Shown here in pieces: positions 47,594 through 59,744 of a stretch of 64,000 nt of DNA. Where the stretch lies: assembly GCA_036435485.1 (NCBI GenBank), contig CM071598.1, positions 142,890,148 to 142,954,147 of the forward strand, given 5' to 3'. The position numbers and the translations under genes are program-made. How positions within the stretch are numbered: position 1 is the first letter of the stretch; the number at the start of each line of letters is the position of its first letter. Under the pieces are notes generated by a model. It did no database searches. It was not told where the DNA came from and saw only the letters and a program-made list of their open reading frames with translations. The stretch comes from Saposhnikovia divaricata. Lineage: Eukaryota > Streptophyta > Magnoliopsida > Apiales > Apiaceae.

Positions 47594-48317
47594 GATTCTG
47601 ATAATGAAACAAGAAATGGGTTAGGGTTTTCTAATTACCTGACAGCGTTTACACGGGTCAGGAACGTATCGTTCCTCCTCATAAGGGTGGAAGTTGCAAA
47701 TGTTTTCAATGACCTGATGCTGGTGATAAAATGTCAAAACATTTTTGGGGAAAAATCTCTATGGGGTGCGAAAACATTTGCAGGAGTTTTCAAGATTTCA
47801 AAACTTCGATTTTTTTTTTTTGAAAAAAAAAAAATTATTTTAAAATTTGTAGGAACATTTTGGGAATTTGTAGAGAACAATTTGAAATCGCATGTCGTAA
47901 ATTTGAAACAGCATGGTTGTATTTGCGGCTTGTAGCAATTGTATATTCACAGTTGTATATCAAAACAGAAAAGCATGGCATCGGAAAGTAAGGCAGTTGA
48001 GATAATATCAAGGAAATTGAAACTAGATAAATACGGTACAAGAGTTATCACAAAGTTTGGATGTTAGAGCCTAATACATAGTTCCGATGTCAAAGTCTAG
48101 CAAAAGTGGAACAATAACAAGTACATCATCTGAATAGTCAGGGCTGCACAAAAGTAGGGCTACATCCGTACATACTATCCGAAGTCACATCTACATATCT
48201 GTAGGTCAGTCTACTCATCCACTGGTCAGAAAGGATACCACTGCACAAGTCAACTATCCCGCAAAATCGACATACTAATGTCATCTGAACCTAGAGGACT
48301 GAGCTATCCGTAACACA
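47594..48317. other. Spacer between gag and pre-gag ORF of D
   Basis: AT-rich; contains T and A runs at 47809-47835 and no credible minus-strand ORF. Directly before the gag ATG the minus strand reads TTTCTTGTTTCATTATCAG|AATCATG, a good-looking splice acceptor. The plus-strand ORF 47321-47935 is a shadow of gag. Confidence 0.5.
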
Positions 48318-49052
48318 TCATGGTGCCGCTCCGCGATGGAGCAAGGCCCTCACTCGGGAAAATGCACGACGCACAACACGCCTCGCATCCCTAGCCTGGA
48401 CCACTCCGCCCCCGCGGACTCCTAAACCGATAATCCTCGCGCGACTCCTCCTCTCAATCCTATGGAGTCGAGCTCTAGTCCTCCTAGCAACAGCAGTCCT
48501 CATCTCAGCCTGAATCCTCAATCGCGCCTCGCGCTCCTCCACTAGTGCTCGCCTCACCTCATTAAGTCTGGCCTCTGCAGAAAGTAGGTCTCGGGTCAGG
48601 AACTGCACCACGTAGGCGTGCTCAGTGCTCGACACTGGGGGTAGGTCCATCGGCGGGGGTGGTATGACAGGAACAGGAGCAGGTGCAGGAGCAGGAGCAG
48701 GAGCAGGAGCAGGGGTAGGGTCAAGCTCCTCCTCGCCAGAAGTATCATCCTCGGAGTCACCGTCCGATGAAACAGGGCTCGATGACTGCGGAGAGGGTGG
48801 GGGTGACACAACATGGCCCTCACCGGATCTCACACTCTCCTCTTCAGTAGCTACAGGAGAGGGGGTAACAGGCTCAGGCTCAGGCTCAAAGGGCTCCTCA
48901 TCGGGATCCTCATCATCAGTATCTCCTATCAGCGTAATCCAGGGGCCAAGCTCAGGGTCAGCACCCATATCCTCCTCAGGATCCTCGGTATCTCGCATCA
49001 GTGCCTCATCATGCTCTCTCTCAAAGGCCTCAGGGTCTGGTATCTCCTCCAT
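48318..49052 (-). CDS. Pre-gag ORF of D (244 aa, acidic N-terminus, Ala-Pro hinge, Arg-rich coiled coil)
   Basis: Met at 49052, stop at 48318-48320, uninterrupted. The N-terminal ~115 residues are very acidic and Ser/Pro-rich. Residues ~115-135 are an alternating Ala-Pro hinge (APAPAPAPAP). The C-terminal half is a charged helix (AEARLNEVRRALVEEREARL) that turns Arg-rich (RRTRARLHRIERRSRAR). It sits between the primer site and gag, as in B, and its first residues resemble a remnant in C. The ATG directly follows CCCTTGTGTAG, which looks like a splice acceptor. Unknown family. It stays open while gag-pol in the same copy is heavily broken, though Ala/Pro/Arg-rich GC-rich sequence also resists stops. 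Confidence 0.65.
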   Translation of the reverse strand: MEEIPDPEAFEREHDEALMRDTEDPEEDMGADPELGPWITLIGDTDDEDPDEEPFEPEPEPVTPSPVATEEESVRSGEGHVVSPPPSPQSSSPVSSDGDSEDDTSGEEELDPTPAPAPAPAPAPAPVPVIPPPPMDLPPVSSTEHAYVVQFLTRDLLSAEARLNEVRRALVEEREARLRIQAEMRTAVARRTRARLHRIERRSRARIIGLGVRGGGVVQARDARRVVRRAFSRVRALLHRGAAP

Positions 49053-49267
49053 CTACACAAGGGAAATAAGGTGGGTCACTAACCATAAAGAAAGGTATAA
49101 GGAGTAGTTCCCTCACGGGCCTTAAAGTCAGGGCTATATCCGATAACCCGACTGCAAACTCGATGAGAGTTCTAAGTATTATTAGGGTTGTTATTAGGGT
49201 TATAATTATTGTTATTATTATTAGGGTTGCTTTCTTAAATTACTATCATTTCTGAGAACTGTAACCT

Positions 49268-49280
49268 CGCTCTGATACCA
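49268..49280 (-). other. Primer-binding site of D (tRNA-iMet)
   Basis: Minus-strand TGGTATCAGAGCG four bases after the LTR end at 49285. Confidence 0.85.
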
Positions 49281-50817
49281 TTTCTGTGACGCCCCCAGAT
49301 TCGGGGTCGGAGATCTAGGCGCTCACGGTCCATTTTCCATTAATAACATGCCTGTTCTTGCACATAATATATAAAACAGCCATTGACCCCACAATAAGAC
49401 TCACACCGCACACACACACAGAGGTTAGAGTCTCAGAAACGTCATACACTTGATTAAGCAAAAGTAAAAGTTTCAGAGTTATTACAGACTGAATTAAATA
49501 GCATTTATGCTACCAGCAACACTTCGATATGAAGCGGTGTTGGCGGCTTGAATGTTTGTTACGGTACACTGCTTTGCACAGGTCATACTTATAAATAAAA
49601 CGTACTAACAAAAGTTGCCAACCAATCCGGCTAATGGGGCCTACCGGTGGAATCTCAACTGCTGCCTCGGGCCTAGTCACCTGCTTTCGGGCAGTCTGTC
49701 TGGGTCTTGCCATTTCTCTTAACTGTTGTGTTTGTAAATTTGAAAACAAGCAAGAGTGAGCAACTATAGCTCAGCAAGAAATATATGTATAAGATAAGCA
49801 ATATGTCATTACATGTATTTAGCAGTTATTAAACTCGTTTATATCATTCCGTTATAAAACCACTTGTCATCGTTGATAAATTTCAAAGGTGCACCAATAC
49901 GTGCCCTTGTTTTCAAAGTAAACTTGCAGTTCTAGATACTGCATGGAGTCAACATCTTTCTCATCAAAATAGAACACTATCGGCAACTTGGCACATAAGC
50001 CTAAGAAGCAGTGTCAGAGCATTTTTCCAAAGTGGAGGAATGGGACTTAAAGAAAACATAAAACCTGACAGGGATTGACGATGATCAGTCGCCACATCCA
50101 AGTCCAATAATCCGTGGGTTTTCTCTACCGGTAGAAGGATAGAAACTACATCCGTAACTATCCCCGGGTGAAAACTACATCCGTAATCACCCTCGATGAA
50201 AACTACATCTGTAATCATCCTTCGGCAACACCTGGGCTGGAATAATACTTGATGGACCGCCTGGCTTACGGCCGCTTACACATCCCGGGAATCGTTCGTC
50301 AACGGTTCCCACACCTGCCAGTGTCCATTTTTCTTTTTCTTTTAAAACTGGATTTTGAATGAAAACTGAGTAGTTGAGGTCCGACATCAGTCGACCGATG
50401 ATTCTTGAAATTGTACAAGAAGCAAAACCTGACCGGGGGTTTTCGAAAATGTTTTGAGTGCGAAAGTGTTCGAGTTTGAAAGTGCTAAAGGTATCTTGGA
50501 TTAGCTTTGTCTTTAAAATAATGAACAATAAATAATAAATGGTATTTTAAGATTTAATATTAATAATTAATAAAATAATTATTTAATAAAGTAAGCTTTT
50601 AATCCAAGATAGGTATTTTTGAGTATTTATGATGATATAAAAATAATTACTTAGGTATACGATACTTCCCGAATGACCCTTCGGGTTTTCGCAGTTTAAT
50701 TACAATATAATAATATACCGCTCCCCGGTCAATGGTATATATAGACCGCTACGACCTCTATTGCTAGAGTCGTTGTCCGAAGAAAACATTTCATTCTAAG
50801 TTCAAGGGGGTACAAGC

Positions 50818-50842
50818 ATATATATATATATATATATATATA
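50818..50842. repeat. (TA)n microsatellite in right LTR of D
   Basis: Short TA run; the left-LTR copy (40979-41015) is longer. Confidence 0.85.
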
Positions 50843-51702
50843 CATTTCTTCAATAAGCATAAACATATGATACGATTGAAAACTACAAACACAACAGTGA
50901 AAGTCCTTATATATGTAAGTTTTGAAAAGTAAACTTGCCTTGGTGAGGTTGGGGTGGTCGAGCTTGCGGAGTGGAATGATCTATACATAATCAATAGCCG
51001 TTCGTTAGTACCTTAACAATATCTCTTTTAATTGCGAGGTTTTAGGGGGTACAAAATTAACTTAATGACTTCATCTTATGACTCTCTAGCCCCACTATAG
51101 GTTCATGTCATCACTCGATTACGCTCGTCACTTATTCAACTTAATTTGGTTACCATATCCGAATCATATTCATTCCCCCTAAAATCACACTCCACTTACG
51201 ACTTTTTCACTTGCGCGAATTTTACTCTAACATTTTTATAAAATTGAAAAATACATATTTTAATCCAATTCTTTTTGGGTAGCCTTCACCACTGCAGTTA
51301 CTAGCTCCCCTAATTTTTCCATGATCCTACATAAATATTTAGGGGTTTAAACAAGGTTCACAAGGGGACCATTTAGTGCAGTTCGGATTCCAGAAACACT
51401 TTTCACTTCTCAGCCCATAACTCAAAATCTATACATCACCTAGTCATGAACCTTATATTTCTGGAAACTACATTCAAATACCTTTCCAACAATATATATT
51501 AGGACTTCAGGGGACAAGATTTAGGGGTTCAAAACCCTCCTACAAGACAGTACAAGTTCCCAGAAAATTTACACAACATGCTTTTTCCACTTAACCATTC
51601 AAGAATCCCATATAAACATCACAACCATCATCTAAACCACCAAGATCATACTCTATAGCATACATGGAGTTACATACACTAACCATAAGCTTAAAAATCA
51701 CA

Positions 51703-51707
51703 ACCAC
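51703..51707. repeat. Target-site duplication of F, left (ACCAC)
   Basis: Matches 53070-53074. Confidence 0.85.
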
Positions 51708-53069
51708 TGAAACTCTATGATTTTGATGATCATACTTAGTAAGCAAGCTGGATTCTGCATTAGACTAATATTGTTTTGCAGGATTACTTCATATAAAATT
51801 TTATAAGAAAAACAGGGTAACTCAGCTAGCTGACAGTTCAACTCAGCAAGCTGGCTGGCAGTCTGTCCAATTTCACAAGGGTTCGAATAAATGGTTTTAT
51901 TATTCTTATATTTGCAAAAGTGACATGAACGGGTCTTTATACATTAAAAACATAACATAATTTCAAAAGTATTTCTAAAACAATACTTTCTTAGAAAAAG
52001 GAATCTTTGAATTCTTTAATGTTCTTAAAAAAAAGGCAACCCATGTGCTTACTTTCCAAGCATGCTCTTATTTAATATCAATTATGCTTTATTCTTATCC
52101 TCCACTATCTGTTGTCTTTGTTAAAGATTGTAAAAGATTTACATGCACTCATTATCATATTCTTTATCTTCTTCAAGTTCTCTCTAACGGTTTCTTTCAT
52201 TCTTAAACATTCTTATCTCTCCATTTCTAAACTAAATTTATTCTCTGAGTAAGAGATATTGTTTAAACTGATTATGAACGTTAGAAGTAGAATTAATGGA
52301 ACAAATCTTGAAACGTGAGAAGTGCTATTCAAGACCGTTACAAGTTTGCATCTTTAATTCTAGCTTCTTTACTTCACTATATATACTTGTATGACTGTTC
52401 TTCACAGGCACGAACCAAGAGAAAAACATACAAGCAATATTCAAGTGTCAAGAAAACAACTCAGCACATATACTTCAAAAGAGCTCGTGTATTATATCAT
52501 ATATACAGTTTAGAGAGTTCAAATCTTTTGAGTTGTATTTATTTATTTCACCCTTTGTATTGTTCAACTTGTAAAGTTGGTAGTTGCTGGTTTGTCAAGC
52601 TTGTGGAACCAGGGTTCAAGGAGCATTAGGCTAGAGAAGTTTATACTTGGTTTAGTATAGAACTTAGAGAGCTGTGTTCAAGAAACAAGGGGTTCCAGCT
52701 AGCTGCAGTCAGTAACTGGGTGATAAGGGAGATATATTATTGTGTCTTGTAATTGGATTTAATTGTGATCAATAATATATTCTCTTACCAAGTTGGTAAG
52801 GGACTAGGACGTAGACCATAGAAGATTAGGGGTCGAACCTAGCTAAAATTCTTGGTGTCCTTTACTTACTGCATATTTATCTTTCTGCATTGCATATCTA
52901 AGCTAGCTGCTTATTTGTTAATCTGTCGAATCAAGTTAACTCAGCTAGCTGCTTATTCACTAATTTATTGCACCCAGCTAGCTGCCAGAGTAAAATTTTT
53001 AGACAGATTTTTTATTTGATCATTGTTAGTCAAAACACCTATTCACCCCCCCCTCTAGGTGTATTTTCA
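51708..53069 (+). mobile_element. Element F: solo LTR, Ty1/copia SIRE-like, 1362 bp
   Basis: Absent from the left LTR of D. Starts TGAAACTC, ends ATTTTCA, flanked by ACCAC at 51703-51707 and 53070-53074. The 3' end has the C-run and CTCTAGGTG block typical of SIRE/Maximus LTRs (by recognition). No internal region, so it is a solo LTR left by LTR-LTR recombination. A TATA box (TATATATA) lies at 52378-52385. The motif AGCTAGCTG recurs several times. Confidence 0.85.
52378..52385 (+). promoter_or_regulatory. TATA box in solo LTR F
   Basis: TATATATA followed by CTTGTATGAC about 670 bp into the LTR. Placement fits a U3 promoter. Confidence 0.4.
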
Positions 53070-53074
53070 ACCAC
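53070..53074. repeat. Target-site duplication of F, right (ACCAC)
   Basis: Matches 51703-51707. The left LTR of D has a single ACCAC at this place. Confidence 0.85.
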
Positions 53075-54144
53075 AACATTTAAACTCAAGATCTACATCA
53101 TCCATAACTTATATGTCCAAGATTCACACTAACATCAATGGATCTAACATTAAACACCATAAATAATTCATGGCCAAGAGGGGTTAGAGTTTTATACCTT
53201 CTTGAGTATCTAGGAGCCTTGGGTATGCCTTACAAGTCTCAAGAACACCTTGGATGAGCCCCTACAATCCTTACAACTCAAGATCTAAAAGAAAACTAAA
53301 CATAGTTACTATTCATCTAAACTTCAACAATTTATAACTCAAAAACTAATGGATGAAAGGGGTTGGAATTCATAGCATACCTTCCTTATATAGTGTAGAG
53401 GACCTAGGATTTTTGTCTTGAGTTATGAGTGATGAGAAGTGGAAGAAAAATTTTTTTTCTTCCTTCTCTACTAGCTTGGCCGAGAGCTTCAAGAACAAGG
53501 GGGAGAGTGTTTTGTTTTGCTTTTTGTGTTGGGTGAAATAAAGTGAAGTATGTTGGGTGATATGTATTAGGTGTATGTATTATTGTATCACATGTTGCAA
53601 GTCTAGTACCTAGGCCAACCATACCTCCTTGTCTCCTTGGACAATGCACCATAACTAGTTACTATTCCTCTAGTTGTTTTTGCATTACTAGTTTGCTTTT
53701 CTAACTACCTAGTTGCATGGGACTTGCATGCAATATCTTTCCTTGTATCATTATTCTTCCACCAATGCTTGTCACTTAATCTTTAATTCGTATCGTATCT
53801 TAATTAATTTCTCGTAATAATACTTTGTCGCGTAGAGATTTCCCTTGTAATTCCTTAAGTACTTAATTGTGTAAATTCCTCGAATATCCATAACTCCTTG
53901 CCAAAATCCCTTAAATATCTTTTAATACTCCAATAACTCTCAAATCCCAAGTTTTATAAATCTTACTAACAATAAGACTCTTGCCTTCAACAACCTTCCC
54001 TTTATCTTACATGGTGAATGTAACAACATAATTTCTCAGATAATCGATTCCATTAAACAACATGGATGACTAAAAAGGTTCCAAATTCACAATGTCATAT
54101 GATATTATGTAAAAGAAAATATTACAAAAATTAGGGTTCTTACA

Positions 54145-54149
54145 CTTAA
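54145..54149. repeat. Target-site duplication of D, right (CTTAA)
   Basis: Matches 39612-39616. Confidence 0.9.
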
Positions 54150-54999
54150 GGCCACTCAAGGATCATACAAGGCTTAGCAAGGTCATTAACCACTTCATGG
54201 AAGGTATATCACTTGAAACCCTAGCTCTTGTTTTGAGGTTAAGAGCATGTTCTTGTTAGATTTAGCTTAGTATGGTTATAAGTGATGTTATAAGCATGGT
54301 TAGCTAGTGGTTTAAATTGATATAAGCATGATGATGATTATAATGTTAAGGTCAGTGATTATTGGTCTTGTAAGATGGATGATATGATTAGAAGATGTAT
54401 GGTATGCCCGGTGTGGCTTGGTTTGATGATTACGATTTTTGAAACGTCCGATTTATACCCGTCGTAATGCCGAATTTCTGTTAACACTTAGAAACCAAGC
54501 ATGGCAGTTAATATAATTTCCTGACCTTGGTAATATTGTGACTGGTCCTTGCAGATCTCGAGCCATAGATCGTTTTGGCACGAGAATCGAAACATTCCGA
54601 CTTACGGTTTAGGAGTTATGGTCAAATTACTAAAATTAGTTCGGAACCGTAAATAAAAGTTCGTAACTTCAATTGAACCCTAGTAAAGCATGTTACTAAG
54701 TGGCGAATCTTGGTAAATAAATACTAGGGGTCATAATAAAGGTATGAAAGAAAACCACACATCAAACGGATTGTTTTCCGATTTTATAAAAATGTTGGAA
54801 TCGAAGTTAAACGCCAACGAACCCCTAAAAACCCGCTTGGTTATAACTTTGGTAAAACACTTAGAAAACGAACGATAAAACTCGAGGTATAATCCCGGTT
54901 CATAATCGATCGACTTTAGAACTTATACAACTTAAGTATATACCGAGTGTGGGTATGATGACATGTCGTAATAACGAACAAATGTCGGATCGTATCAGT
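54145..54999 (+). repeat. 3' LTR of element C, second piece
   Basis: Resumes with CTTAAGGCC after D, corresponding to 29372-30225 of the 5' LTR, and stops at TCAGT where E begins. Confidence 0.9.
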
Positions 55000-55665
55000 T
55001 GTAACACCCCGAGATCCGGGGTCCGGTCGTTACAGTCTCCAATTCTGTCCACAATACTTGAAATTACTTCAACATACAATAAATTACATCTTTATGACCC
55101 AACACAACAATATAAAACACACCCGTTACAGTCCCAGAGATGAAATCAGAGTAACAACCAAATTTTATTAAACACATTATGAGTTCTCACAATCCAAAAG
55201 AATTTCAATATGAATACATACTCTTTGCCATCCATTTACATAAGTCATACTAGTCCATATATTTGGTACTGAAAGAATGAATCTATCCTACCAATAGCTT
55301 TCTTCTTCAGCTTTGGTAGTCTCATCGTCCTCGTTAGCGTCGAGTGCGCCTTGTGTGAGTAATCGGGTCTAGCTGTTGTTGTGATATGATAATAAAACAA
55401 GGGTGAGCAATAGCCCACCAACAATAATATTTAACTGAACGATAATATATAACAGTTCAAAAGTATCTTTCAAACCATATGCCATGCATTTACGGAAATG
55501 ATGCCAGTATAATATAAAGGATGAAGTTACAGGGTAACTTAAAGTATTTATTTTGTGGAAATATCTGTTAAGTCAAAATAAGCAAGATATTATCATTTAT
55601 CATATAAAGAGGAACTTGCAAGGAAAATATTGCAATTCCAGTTATTAACATTTTTCGAAGTCCTA

Positions 55666-55755
55666 CAACCTGAAAGAAGTCTCTTCGATACGTGTTGCGG
55701 AAGACACCGTCAACCTGAAAGAAGTCTCTTCGATACGTGTTGCAGGGAATTCCCA
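55666..55755. repeat. 45-bp tandem duplication in LTR of E
   Basis: CAACCTGAAAGAAGTCTCTT starts at 55666 and again at 55711. Not duplicated in C. Confidence 0.85.
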
Positions 55756-56539
55756 ATTTGGGAGATGAACCAATACTGGAGTTATCACGCGCCAGCTGTC
55801 CCACTCCCTGATGATCAGTCGGGGATGGTACAGCCCAATATAGTTTATCACCGGTAGAAGGAAGAACTGACGGTAGAAGGAAGAACTGACGGCTCCACTT
55901 GTCGATTGCCTTTAAAAGTAACTCCCTGGCCAATGGTTAGGCCTTGTGATGGACCGCGCGACTCGGCCACTTACACACGACTCCTAGTTCGAATAAATCC
56001 ACAGCATTGAAACGTAGAGTTTGTCCTCCCTTCCCCAAGTGAAATACTTGTTGATAAGACTCCACAAAATAGTCGTATCTAGTTGGAAAGGAAAATTCAC
56101 CAACATTTCCCAAGCTTTTGCTTGTTAATGGATATCAACTTGATCCAACAATCTTACCCCTCGAATGATGAGAAGGTTACTCACAGATTCAATTGATAAA
56201 CAGCAACCAAGTTGCGAGTGAAACGAATAGTTTTACAAGATTTATGACCGGGAAGTCAACAAGATAAATAACATTGCTCAAGTTGGTTCCCCTATAATAT
56301 GGAAATTTGAGCGAGCATTTAAATCCTTTTAAGATATATTTAGATGAAAAAAATAAAGAGTTTGGAACCTTTCCTTGATAAAATAGTCGTAAAAAGATTC
56401 CAAAATATTTTACATAATATCTGGAGGTGAAAGATAATCTCCAAATAATATAAATCATTTTTAAAAGAATTTAAAAGAATTAAATAAATATTCCAAGAAT
56501 ATTTATTAACTCAATAATAAATATTATTAAATCATAATG

Positions 56540-56990
56540 TTGCTCGTAAGTAATCCTTGAATGAATATATAGAATTATTTACTAAATAAATCCCTCCTTA
56601 AATGAATATTCAAAATAATATTCTTTAAGTAATTAAATGCCAATAATTATTTAAAATAATATTCAATAAATAAGTCAAACCTTAAATGAATATTTGAAAA
56701 TAATATTCATTAAATAAATAATCTTCAAAATGAATATCCAAATAATATTCATTTAGTAATCAAAACTTTAAAGGAATAATCGAAATAATATTCCTTAAGT
56801 AAATAGAACTTCCAATGAATATTTTAAAATAATATTCATCAAGTACATAAAACCTTAAATGAATATTCGAAAGTAATATTCATTTAATAAATAACATTAT
56901 AATGAATATCAAAATAATATTCATTAAATAATCAACTTTAAATGAATATTCGAAACTAACATTCATTTAATATCTCTCGACTGAGATAAT
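56540..56990. repeat. AT-rich minisatellite with dyad units in LTR of E
   Basis: Inverted counterpart of 30870-31320: units of AAATGAATATT...AATATTCATT at about 40-45 bp spacing. Confidence 0.8.
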
Positions 56991-59725
56991 ACTCGAATAA
57001 CATTACTCGAAATATTTCCAAGTAATTGATACTTTATGGAAATATAAATAACGTTTAATAATAACATTCCTTAAAATAAATAATAATCTGCCGTTGGAAT
57101 CCCTCCGGGTTTCCACGACTATCTATATCTCAAAATACCGACTCCCGATCTATATTTAAGAATGAATATCATATGCCCTTCGCTAAGGGTCTTATCAAAA
57201 CAATCCGACTTATAACTGACAATTCGTATATAGTCCATAAGCCAATATCAATTTAGGGAACAGGTATCATAATATAATTTGACAATAGGCATGCATGCTA
57301 TGGCATATGTAAAATGGCAATCACATATATATTATCACAACAACAGGTTCAAAGTTTTGAACACTTGCCTGGTAATCTGGTGTGGGTAGAGATAGCATGT
57401 CCTGAGTCTGCTCGATGATCTATAAACAATCAGAACATTCGAGATTAACCACTTAACACATTTTAAAAGTCTAGGTATAAACTTCACTTAAATCGAAACA
57501 TGTTTTCGAATTATCTCGTTATACACCTTTTAGTGTAACTCCTTTTATCACCGATACGATCCGACATTTGTTCGTTATTAAGACCTGTCATCATACCCAC
57601 ACTTGGTATATACTTAAGTCATATAAGTTCTAAATTCAATCGATTACGAACCGAAATTAAACCTCGAGTTTTATCGTTCGTTTTCTAAGTGTTTTACCAA
57701 AGTTATAACCAAACGGGTTTTTAGGGGTTCGTTCGCGTTTAACTTCGATTCCAACATTTTTATAAAATCGGAAAACGATCCGTTTGACATGTGGTTTTCT
57801 TTCATACCTTCCTTATGACCTCCAGTATTTATTTACCAAGATTCACCACTGAGTAACATGCTTTACGATCAATTGAAGTTACGAACTTCTATTTACGGTT
57901 CCGAACCAATTTTAGTAATTTGACCATAACTCCTAAACCGTAAGTCGGAATGTTTCGATTCTCACGCCAAAATGATCTACGGCTCGAGATCTACAAGGAC
58001 AAGTTATAATATTAGCAAGGTCAAGAAATTATATTTACTATCATGCTCGATTTCTAAGTGTTAACAAAAATTCGGCATTACGACGACTATATATCGAACG
58101 TTCTAAAAATCATAACAATTCAACCAAGCCACACCGGGCATCCAAACAACTCACACACATATTTCTCATCCTCAATCTGTCCAAAATCATCTACTATAAC
58201 TAATCTTATATCATCAAGAACATGCTTAAATCTTCAAAACAAAGCTAGGGTTTTGATGAGATATACCTTCCTTGGAGGATGTACAGACCTTACTAAGCCT
58301 TTACTAGTCCTTATAACACCTTAACCAAGCTTAACTAACAAGAATCATCAAGCACATAATTAGTGATTTTCGGATCTGCTATAATGCAGTGGAAAGATCA
58401 TGAAAAACGAGGTCCTTACCGAGGTTTTCTGGATGAGGCTTCTAAAGGAGAGTTGTAGAGAATCTAACCAGCTTTCCAAGAAGCTAAAGAACACCAAATT
58501 CCATTGAGTAATGAAGGAGATATAGCCGTTTGAAAATCATCACAGAAATTGTCATGAATCTGGACAGTTTGCTTCTTCAACTTGGGGAGGTTATTTGCCT
58601 AGGCTATACTAGTTGAATTGCTATGAAATTTGGAACGAATATTGCCCATGGAGTGGAGAGGCTTTGGTTAAAATTTGGTGATTTTATCATGGCTAGAAAT
58701 GGAGATATGAATTTTCTTCTCATGAGTGTTCTTGCTGGGCAGTTTGTACAAATGGAGAGAAATGAAGTTTACTTGGTCTTGCTCTTGACAATAATGCATA
58801 AAGTGATGGTATTTGGATAATATCTCATCCAAACTAATTTAATAAAGTGATGATGCAAGGGATGATGAAATTGGGTGGACAAGTGTTGAAGATTTGGTGG
58901 TGTTAAGGCTAACCAAGTGTTTGCTTGCTAAGTACTAGTTTAATCCCTAAGTGTGCTAGTTACTTGAGTCACCACTTGGTTACTAGATATTTTCTAGTGG
59001 CTTATGCATGACTCTTGCTTCCTCTGCTTGTTTCTTTTGTCCGGTTATTGCTCGTTTCGATTGATCGTTCGTAGGAATATCTCACGGATTTCTAATTAGG
59101 GTTTACCGGGAATCTTCTTAATATTAATACTATCATTCTCCATCTTTCTTACTAACTTTCGAATTTATATTCCTTAAATCCCTTTGTTCAATTCTTAAGT
59201 CTTTCAGTGTCCAGGGAACTCTCGGAGAAAATAAAAGTGCGGTTTTTCAGAATCCGACAGCTTTTACATACACTTATTTTCCCCCTGGATCACTAATACG
59301 AACTCGGAAATCCGTTCCGAATACTTCTATATAGTGTCGTCTCATAATATTCTCTTTTCCACCAAAACACTATTCATTCTTTATTCTTTACTTATTCTCT
59401 TAGGGTTGTACAATTGTCCCTGATCTCTTTCGATCGTTCCTTAACCTTTTTACGGACCCACTGGACCAATAACAGATATCGATTTGGATGACATAAGAAT
59501 AATCTTCTCCTTTAGAATTATCAAATCTCAATTCCCTAGGAGATAGATAATTCTTATCTAAAGTGTCAACCAATATTATTCTTCATCGAATATAAACATT
59601 TGAATCCAAATCTATTCCTTTCATTCATTATCTCAATCGTTACATCGTAGTCGTAATCACTATTCACCATTACCTCAGTACATAATAAAAAGTTTTAATT
59701 ATATCCAAAATTTGGGGTTCTTACA

Positions 59726-59744
59726 GTCTCCCCTCCTTAAAAGG
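59726..59744 (-). other. Polypurine tract of element E
   Basis: The minus strand reads CCTTTTAAGGAGGGGAGAC directly before the LTR. Confidence 0.8.

Larger units (their letters stand above)
39617..54144 (-). mobile_element. Element D: Tekay-type chromovirus inserted in the 3' LTR of C
   Basis: LTRs 39617-42938 and 49285-54144 (the right one contains solo LTR F) flanked by CTTAA at 39612-39616 and 54145-54149. On the minus strand: primer site, pre-gag ORF, gag, protease, RT, RNase H, integrase, polypurine tract. LTR ends are the usual TG...CA. The LTRs differ at dozens of bases by eye, so D is older than B. Gag-pol has many stops and deletions. Confidence 0.93.
49285..54144 (-). repeat. Right (5') LTR of D, about 3.49 kb plus insertion F
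   Basis: Begins TGTGACGCCCCC, ends TTCTTACA at the CTTAA duplication. Contains solo LTR F at 51708-53069. It keeps the 178-bp segment lost from the left LTR. Confidence 0.92.
28174..54999 (+). mobile_element. Element C: decayed Tekay-related LTR element with 4.6-kb LTRs, interrupted by D and E
   Basis: 5' LTR 28174-32803, tRNA-iMet primer site, internal region 32804-38403, polypurine tract, and a 3' LTR beginning TGTACGAACCCC at 38404. The 3' LTR is cut by D (39617-54144) and again by E at 55000; about 2.6 kb of it should lie right of the window. The 5' LTR holds both uninterrupted target sites (CTTAA at 29372-29376, TCAGT at 30221-30225). Pol remnants resemble B and D but are out of order and full of stops. 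Confidence 0.85.
55000..59725 (-). repeat. 3' LTR of element E (4726 bp)
   Basis: Inverted copy of the LTR of C with many small differences. Contains a 45-bp tandem duplication (55666-55755), an 18-bp duplication (about 55856-55891) and the AT-rich minisatellite. Confidence 0.9.

Noticed and set aside
48625..49107. Ser/Gly-rich plus-strand ORF opposite the pre-gag ORF of D
   Set aside because: GC-rich Ala-Pro/acidic coding on one strand gives Gly/Ser on the other; position and orientation favour the minus-strand ORF.
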